Shown here piece by piece: positions 60,880 through 64,000 of a DNA stretch of 64,000 nucleotides. Every line of letters starts with the position of its first letter. Position 1 is the stretch's first letter. The notes below the pieces were generated by a model. That model did not search any database. It was not told the DNA's origin and saw only the letters and a list, made by a program, of their open reading frames with translations. The position numbers were made by a program, and so were the translations under genes. This DNA is from CAVQJU01 sp963712905. Lineage in GTDB: Bacteria > Acidobacteriota > Vicinamibacteria > Vicinamibacterales > CAVVIG01. Where the stretch lies: contig CAVQJU010000002.1 of the NCBI GenBank assembly GCA_963712905.1, positions 186,001 through 250,000 on the forward strand. The letters are read 5' to 3'.

Positions 60880-61416
60880 CTATTCGTTGACGGCCTGGGC
60901 GCCGCCGGCGGACGAATCCGCGTGGCGCGGGCGGTGGAGGAGGATCTTCTCTTCGCGCTCCCTGACTTCCTGCTCCCTCACGTACTCGAGCGAGTTCCGC
61001 AGCGTCTGGATGGTGCTTTCGAGCGAGGTTTCCACGTCCCGGCGCTTCAGCTTGAGGCCGTCGATCTCGCGCTGAACGTCCTCCAGCCGCGATTCCGCTT
61101 TTTCGATCAGGTGCTGCGAGCGCATGGCCGCCTCGCGGACGACGCGGTCGGCTTCCTTTTCGGCGGACGTCTTGATGTCGTCGGAGAGGCGCTGCGCGGT
61201 CAGCAGCGTATTGCGAAGGCTCTTTTCGTGCTCGCGATGCTCGGCCAGCACGGACTCCATGTTCGCGAGGTCCTGGCGCAGGCGATCGGTTTCACGAAGG
61301 GCCTGTTCGTAGTCCTCGGCAACCGCGGCAAGAAACGAACTGACCTCGATTTTGTCGAATCCGCGGAGCCGGGTGTGAAAGCGCTGCTGGCGCAGGTCAA
61401 GTGGGCTGACGTTCAT
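60880..61416 (-). CDS. DivIVA domain protein
   Basis: A 178-residue coiled-coil protein. The N-terminal DivIVA crossed-loop region reads VSPLDLRQQRFHTRLRGFDKIEVSSFLAAVAEDYEQAL, and the rest is a long coiled coil (LRQDLANMESVLAEHREHEKSLRNTLL to LEYVREQEVREREEK). DivIVA proteins recognise negatively curved membrane at poles and septa. It is the last gene of a minus-strand run with yggS, as in many bacteria, and converges with the lepA-lepB operon; 12 bases separate the two stops. Confidence 0.9.
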   Translation of the reverse strand: MNVSPLDLRQQRFHTRLRGFDKIEVSSFLAAVAEDYEQALRETDRLRQDLANMESVLAEHREHEKSLRNTLLTAQRLSDDIKTSAEKEADRVVREAAMRSQHLIEKAESRLEDVQREIDGLKLKRRDVETSLESTIQTLRNSLEYVREQEVREREEKILLHRPRHADSSAGGAQAVNE

Positions 61417-61470
61417 GAGACTAGTTTCTCCCGATGGGTTATCGGCGTATGACGGACGCGGCGACAGGGG

Positions 61471-62169
61471 TCAGACGAGCGTCCGGCTCCCGAAAATGGC
61501 GGTGCCCACGCGGACAATGGTTGAGCCTTCCTCGATTGCAATTTCGTAATCGTGGCTCATGCCCATGGACAGCTCAGCCAAACAGCCGGGCTCGACGCCA
61601 GAGGCCACCAGGCGATCGCGACAGCTGGCCAGCTCGCGAAACCACGGTCGTGCGCCCTCGGAATCCTCCGATGCCGGAGGAAGCGTCATGAGTCCGGTGA
61701 GCCGGACGGCCGTGCACCCGCGCGCGGCTTCGAAGATCGCCGGCAAGTCCGCCTCGCGGGCGCCGTGCTTGGTCGCCTCCCCGGCGAGGTCGACCTGGAC
61801 GAGCAGTTCCAATGATCGCCCTGCTGCCGCGGCCGCCGCATCGATCTTCCGCACGAGGGCCGCATCGTCGATCGAGTGAATCACATCGAAGAGGGCCGCC
61901 GCTTTCGCCGCCTTGTTCGATTGCAGGTGGCCGATGAGATGCCAGCGCAGCTGGAGATCCGCGGTCTCCTCGCGCTTCCGCTGCGCCTCCTGGACTTTGT
62001 TTTCGCCGAAGTCGACCTGCCCGGCCAGCGCGGCTGTGCGCACGTGAGGGGCGCCGAATGTTTTGGAGACCGAAACGAGGCGGATGCGGGAGGGATCGCG
62101 GCGGGCCCGGTCGGCGGCGCGCGCGATGCGATCGCGAACGTCCGCCAGCCGGGCGGCGAGATCGGGCAC
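61471..62169 (-). CDS. yggS: PLP homeostasis protein YggS/PLPBP
   Basis: A 232-residue non-catalytic PLP-binding barrel. The PLP Lys is in RIRLVSVSKTFGAPHVRTA, and FGENKVQEAQRKREE, RWHLIGHLQSNKAAKAAALFDVIHSID and MTLPPASEDSEGARPWFRELA with ELSMGMSHDYEIAIEEGSTIVRVGTAIFG are family signatures. GTG at 62169 is preferred (VPDLAARLADV). It lies 10 bases after the TPR gene and 54 bases before divIVA. Confidence 0.93.
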   Translation of the reverse strand: MPDLAARLADVRDRIARAADRARRDPSRIRLVSVSKTFGAPHVRTAALAGQVDFGENKVQEAQRKREETADLQLRWHLIGHLQSNKAAKAAALFDVIHSIDDAALVRKIDAAAAAAGRSLELLVQVDLAGEATKHGAREADLPAIFEAARGCTAVRLTGLMTLPPASEDSEGARPWFRELASCRDRLVASGVEPGCLAELSMGMSHDYEIAIEEGSTIVRVGTAIFGSRTLV

Positions 62170-62179
62170 TACGTCACTA

Positions 62180-63145
62180 CTACTTGGGCAGCTGGGCGAC
62201 CAGAGCCTTTGCCGTGGCGGCGTTGGGGCCGTCGGGCGCAAGCTTCAGATACGTGTTGAACTCCGCCCCGGCCTCCGCCAGCTTGCCCTCGTTCACGAGG
62301 GCCATCGCGAGCTGGTAGTGCGCCTCGGCGTGGTTGGCATTGGCGGCGATCGCCTGCTCGAACGCCTTCTTCGCATCCGGAATCTTGCCGGAATTCCAGA
62401 GGATGACGCCCTGGTTGTAGAGCGAGTCGGCGTTGCCGCCCGCGAGGCCGCCGGGCGCGGACGCCGTCAGCTCGTTCGCCTTCGCGCTGGCCGCGGCCGC
62501 CTCGTCGAATTTCCGCTGCGCGTTGTAGATGTTGGCGAGCCCGTTGTAGGCCTCGGCGTAATCCGGCTTCACGAGGATCGCCTTCTTGTAGTTCTCCTCG
62601 GCCTTGTCGAGCTCTTTCTTCTGCGCGTATGCGTAACCGATGTTGTACAGGCAGTCCTGGCAGTTGGGATTGACCGCCAGCGCCTTGTTGAACGACTCGA
62701 TCGACGCGTCGTACTGGCCGGCACGGCTCTGCGCGACGCCTTCGTCGAACGCCTTGCGCAGTTCGGCGGTCTTGGCGGCCACGGTGGGATCGTTGGCCGT
62801 GCCGCCGCCGATGACGAGCCGCACGTTGGCGGGACCGCGCTGGCTGACGCGCGTGTTGGCGGTCGCGGTGCCCAGCTTGTCTTTTTCCGCGGTGACTTTG
62901 TAGCCGGACGACTGCAGTCCGATCTGGATGAATGCACCCTTCTTGTCGGTCTTCGTCTCGAACTTGCGGGTCACGCCCTCGGACTGCTCGATCGTGATCT
63001 TGGCGCCGTCGACGGGTTGACCTTGAGCATCGACCACCGTGCCCTGGATCATGCCCTGCGCCGCGGCCGGCAGCGCGAACAAGCAGACGGCCACGCTGGC
63101 CAACGCGATCTTGCCCACCAGGCGGCCAACAGATTGGCGGATCAT
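62180..63145 (-). CDS. exported TPR protein with carboxypeptidase-regulatory-like domain
   Basis: A 321-residue protein with a signal peptide (IALASVAVCLFALPAAAQG), then an Ig-like regulatory domain (MIQGTVVDAQGQPVDGAKITIEQSEG; FIQIGLQSSGYKVTAEKDKLG), then about five TPR-like repeats (SIESFNKALAVNPNCQDCLYNIGYAYAQ; AEENYKKAILVKPDYAEAYNGLANIY; AKKAFEQAIAANANHAEAHYQLAMAL). It is probably periplasmic and binds other proteins. The start ATG at 63145 follows AGGAGGGT. The domain pair is common in this bacterial group; the specific role is unknown. Confidence 0.85.
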   Translation of the reverse strand: MIRQSVGRLVGKIALASVAVCLFALPAAAQGMIQGTVVDAQGQPVDGAKITIEQSEGVTRKFETKTDKKGAFIQIGLQSSGYKVTAEKDKLGTATANTRVSQRGPANVRLVIGGGTANDPTVAAKTAELRKAFDEGVAQSRAGQYDASIESFNKALAVNPNCQDCLYNIGYAYAQKKELDKAEENYKKAILVKPDYAEAYNGLANIYNAQRKFDEAAAASAKANELTASAPGGLAGGNADSLYNQGVILWNSGKIPDAKKAFEQAIAANANHAEAHYQLAMALVNEGKLAEAGAEFNTYLKLAPDGPNAATAKALVAQLPK

Positions 63146-63190
63146 TGCGAACCCTCCTGAAGAATCCGGAAACCCCGAACGAGAAACAGT

Positions 63191-64000
63191 TTACACGAGA
63201 TCAGCAGCGAGGAAAGCCGAGACGGCGTCGAGCTCGTGGACGACGGGCGCGGGGGGCAGCGAGGCCAGAAACCGCCGCCCGTAACCCTTTGTCCGGAGAC
63301 GGGGATCGAGCACCGTCAGGACCCCCCGATCGCTGCGATGACGGATGAGGCGCCCGAGCCCCTGCCGGAGCGCCAGTATGGCCAGCGGCACCTGGTACTC
63401 GTCGAACGGCTCGCCGCCGCGAGCCCGGATGGCTTCGATCCGCGCAGCCGTCACCGGCTCGCCCGGCGAAGCAAACGGCAGTTTGTCGATGATGACGCAG
63501 CTCAGGGCCTCGCCAACCACGTCCACGCCCTGCCAGAAGCTCGACGTTGCGAGCAGCACGGAATGGGGCGTCTCTCGGAAGCGCTTCAGAAGCAGCGACC
63601 GCGGCATCGTGCCCTGAACCAGAATCGGGTAGTCGAGCGCCATCTCTGCCATGGCCTGCACGGCGCGGAGCGTGGCGTAGCTGGTGAACAGCACGAACGC
63701 CCGCCCGCGTGTCCGCCTGAGAATCTCGATGACCTGGCGGCCGGCGGCCCCGGCGAAATCGGGCGACCGGGGATCCGGCATGCGCGGCGGCAGGTAGAGC
63801 ACCGTCTGCCGCTCGAAGTCGAACTCGGACGCCAGGCGGATTTCAGCGGCGCCGCGAATGCCGAGTCGATCGCGGATGTAGCCGAACGCGCCGTCGACCG
63901 TGAGCGTTGCCGACGTCAGCACGGTCGTGCGCATCCGATCGAACAGCAGTTCGCGGACGATGGCCGACACGTCGATGGGCGACGCGCGGAGGAACACGCC
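63191..64000 (-). CDS. DinG/XPD-like ATP-dependent helicase, C-terminal part
   Basis: Partial gene, cut by the right window edge: the last 269 codons. The visible part is the second helicase lobe: TTVLTSATLTVDGAFGYIRDRLG (motif III-like), GRAFVLFTSYATLRAV, LLATSSFWQGVDVVGEALSCVIIDKLPFASPGEP (motif V region) and LRQGLGRLIRHRSDRGVLTVLDPRL (motif VI with the arginine finger). DinG proteins unwind DNA or DNA-RNA hybrids; the iron-sulphur region would lie outside the window. It precedes the TPR gene by 45 bases. Confidence 0.9.
   Translation of the reverse strand, partial: GVFLRASPIDVSAIVRELLFDRMRTTVLTSATLTVDGAFGYIRDRLGIRGAAEIRLASEFDFERQTVLYLPPRMPDPRSPDFAGAAGRQVIEILRRTRGRAFVLFTSYATLRAVQAMAEMALDYPILVQGTMPRSLLLKRFRETPHSVLLATSSFWQGVDVVGEALSCVIIDKLPFASPGEPVTAARIEAIRARGGEPFDEYQVPLAILALRQGLGRLIRHRSDRGVLTVLDPRLRTKGYGRRFLASLPPAPVVHELDAVSAFLAADLV

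Overview
The window looks like chromosomal sequence from a GC-rich, Gram-negative, didermic bacterium. My best guess is an acidobacterium of the Vicinamibacteria type. This rests on gene content and GC-rich intergenic repeats, not on a marker-gene comparison. A TonB-dependent receptor, a MurJ flippase, a rhomboid protease and a DAP-type MurE point to a diderm with meso-DAP peptidoglycan. Almost all genes are housekeeping. I see no CRISPR array, prophage, insertion sequence or gene-free stretch longer than 300 bases.

Layout. 0-7.5 kb (minus strand): a beta-oxidation cluster of a fused 3-hydroxyacyl-CoA dehydrogenase/enoyl-CoA hydratase, two alpha/beta hydrolases, a thiolase and an acyl-CoA dehydrogenase, followed by a DUF1684 protein and a HAD phosphatase cut by the window edge. 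7.5-14.7 kb: a TonB-dependent receptor, a beta-propeller protein, a one-piece E1 (alpha+beta) 2-oxoacid dehydrogenase, a cupin, a rhomboid protease and MurJ. From about 6.67 to 14.71 kb almost every gene except the cupin is split by single extra bases, always in the same direction, which looks like uncorrected sequence rather than gene decay. 16.1-25.1 kb (minus): YqeY, an STN-like secreted protein, then a tightly overlapping sugar/glycosyltransferase operon headed by the GTPase YchF.

25.2-41.7 kb (plus): a complete-looking dcw division and cell-wall cluster, mraZ-rsmH-ftsL-ftsI-murE-murF-mraY-murD-ftsW-murG-murC-ftsQ-ftsA-ftsZ, without murB or ddl. A sigma-70 type promoter and a three-repeat MraZ operator stand in front of it. 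41.9-46.6 kb: a radical SAM protein (one frameshift), a small protein resembling SpoVG, acpS, pgeF, rnhA and a coiled-coil zinc-ribbon protein preceded by a short leader ORF and a terminator hairpin. 46.7-52.8 kb (minus): mutS2-dnaG-rpoD and a CAT-anticodon tRNA.

52.8-64 kb: larB; a membrane glycosyltransferase coupled to a DUF362 protein; a small membrane protein; citrate synthase; lepA-lepB with a small membrane protein; then, on the minus strand, a DinG-like helicase (cut by the window edge), a TPR protein, YggS and DivIVA. Three families of short intergenic repeats (a GGTTCA(C/G) heptamer, a GCAGTC unit and a GGGCCTTCAGGCCC-type double hairpin) lie between genes and in several cases supply start codons, stop codons or C-terminal tails.
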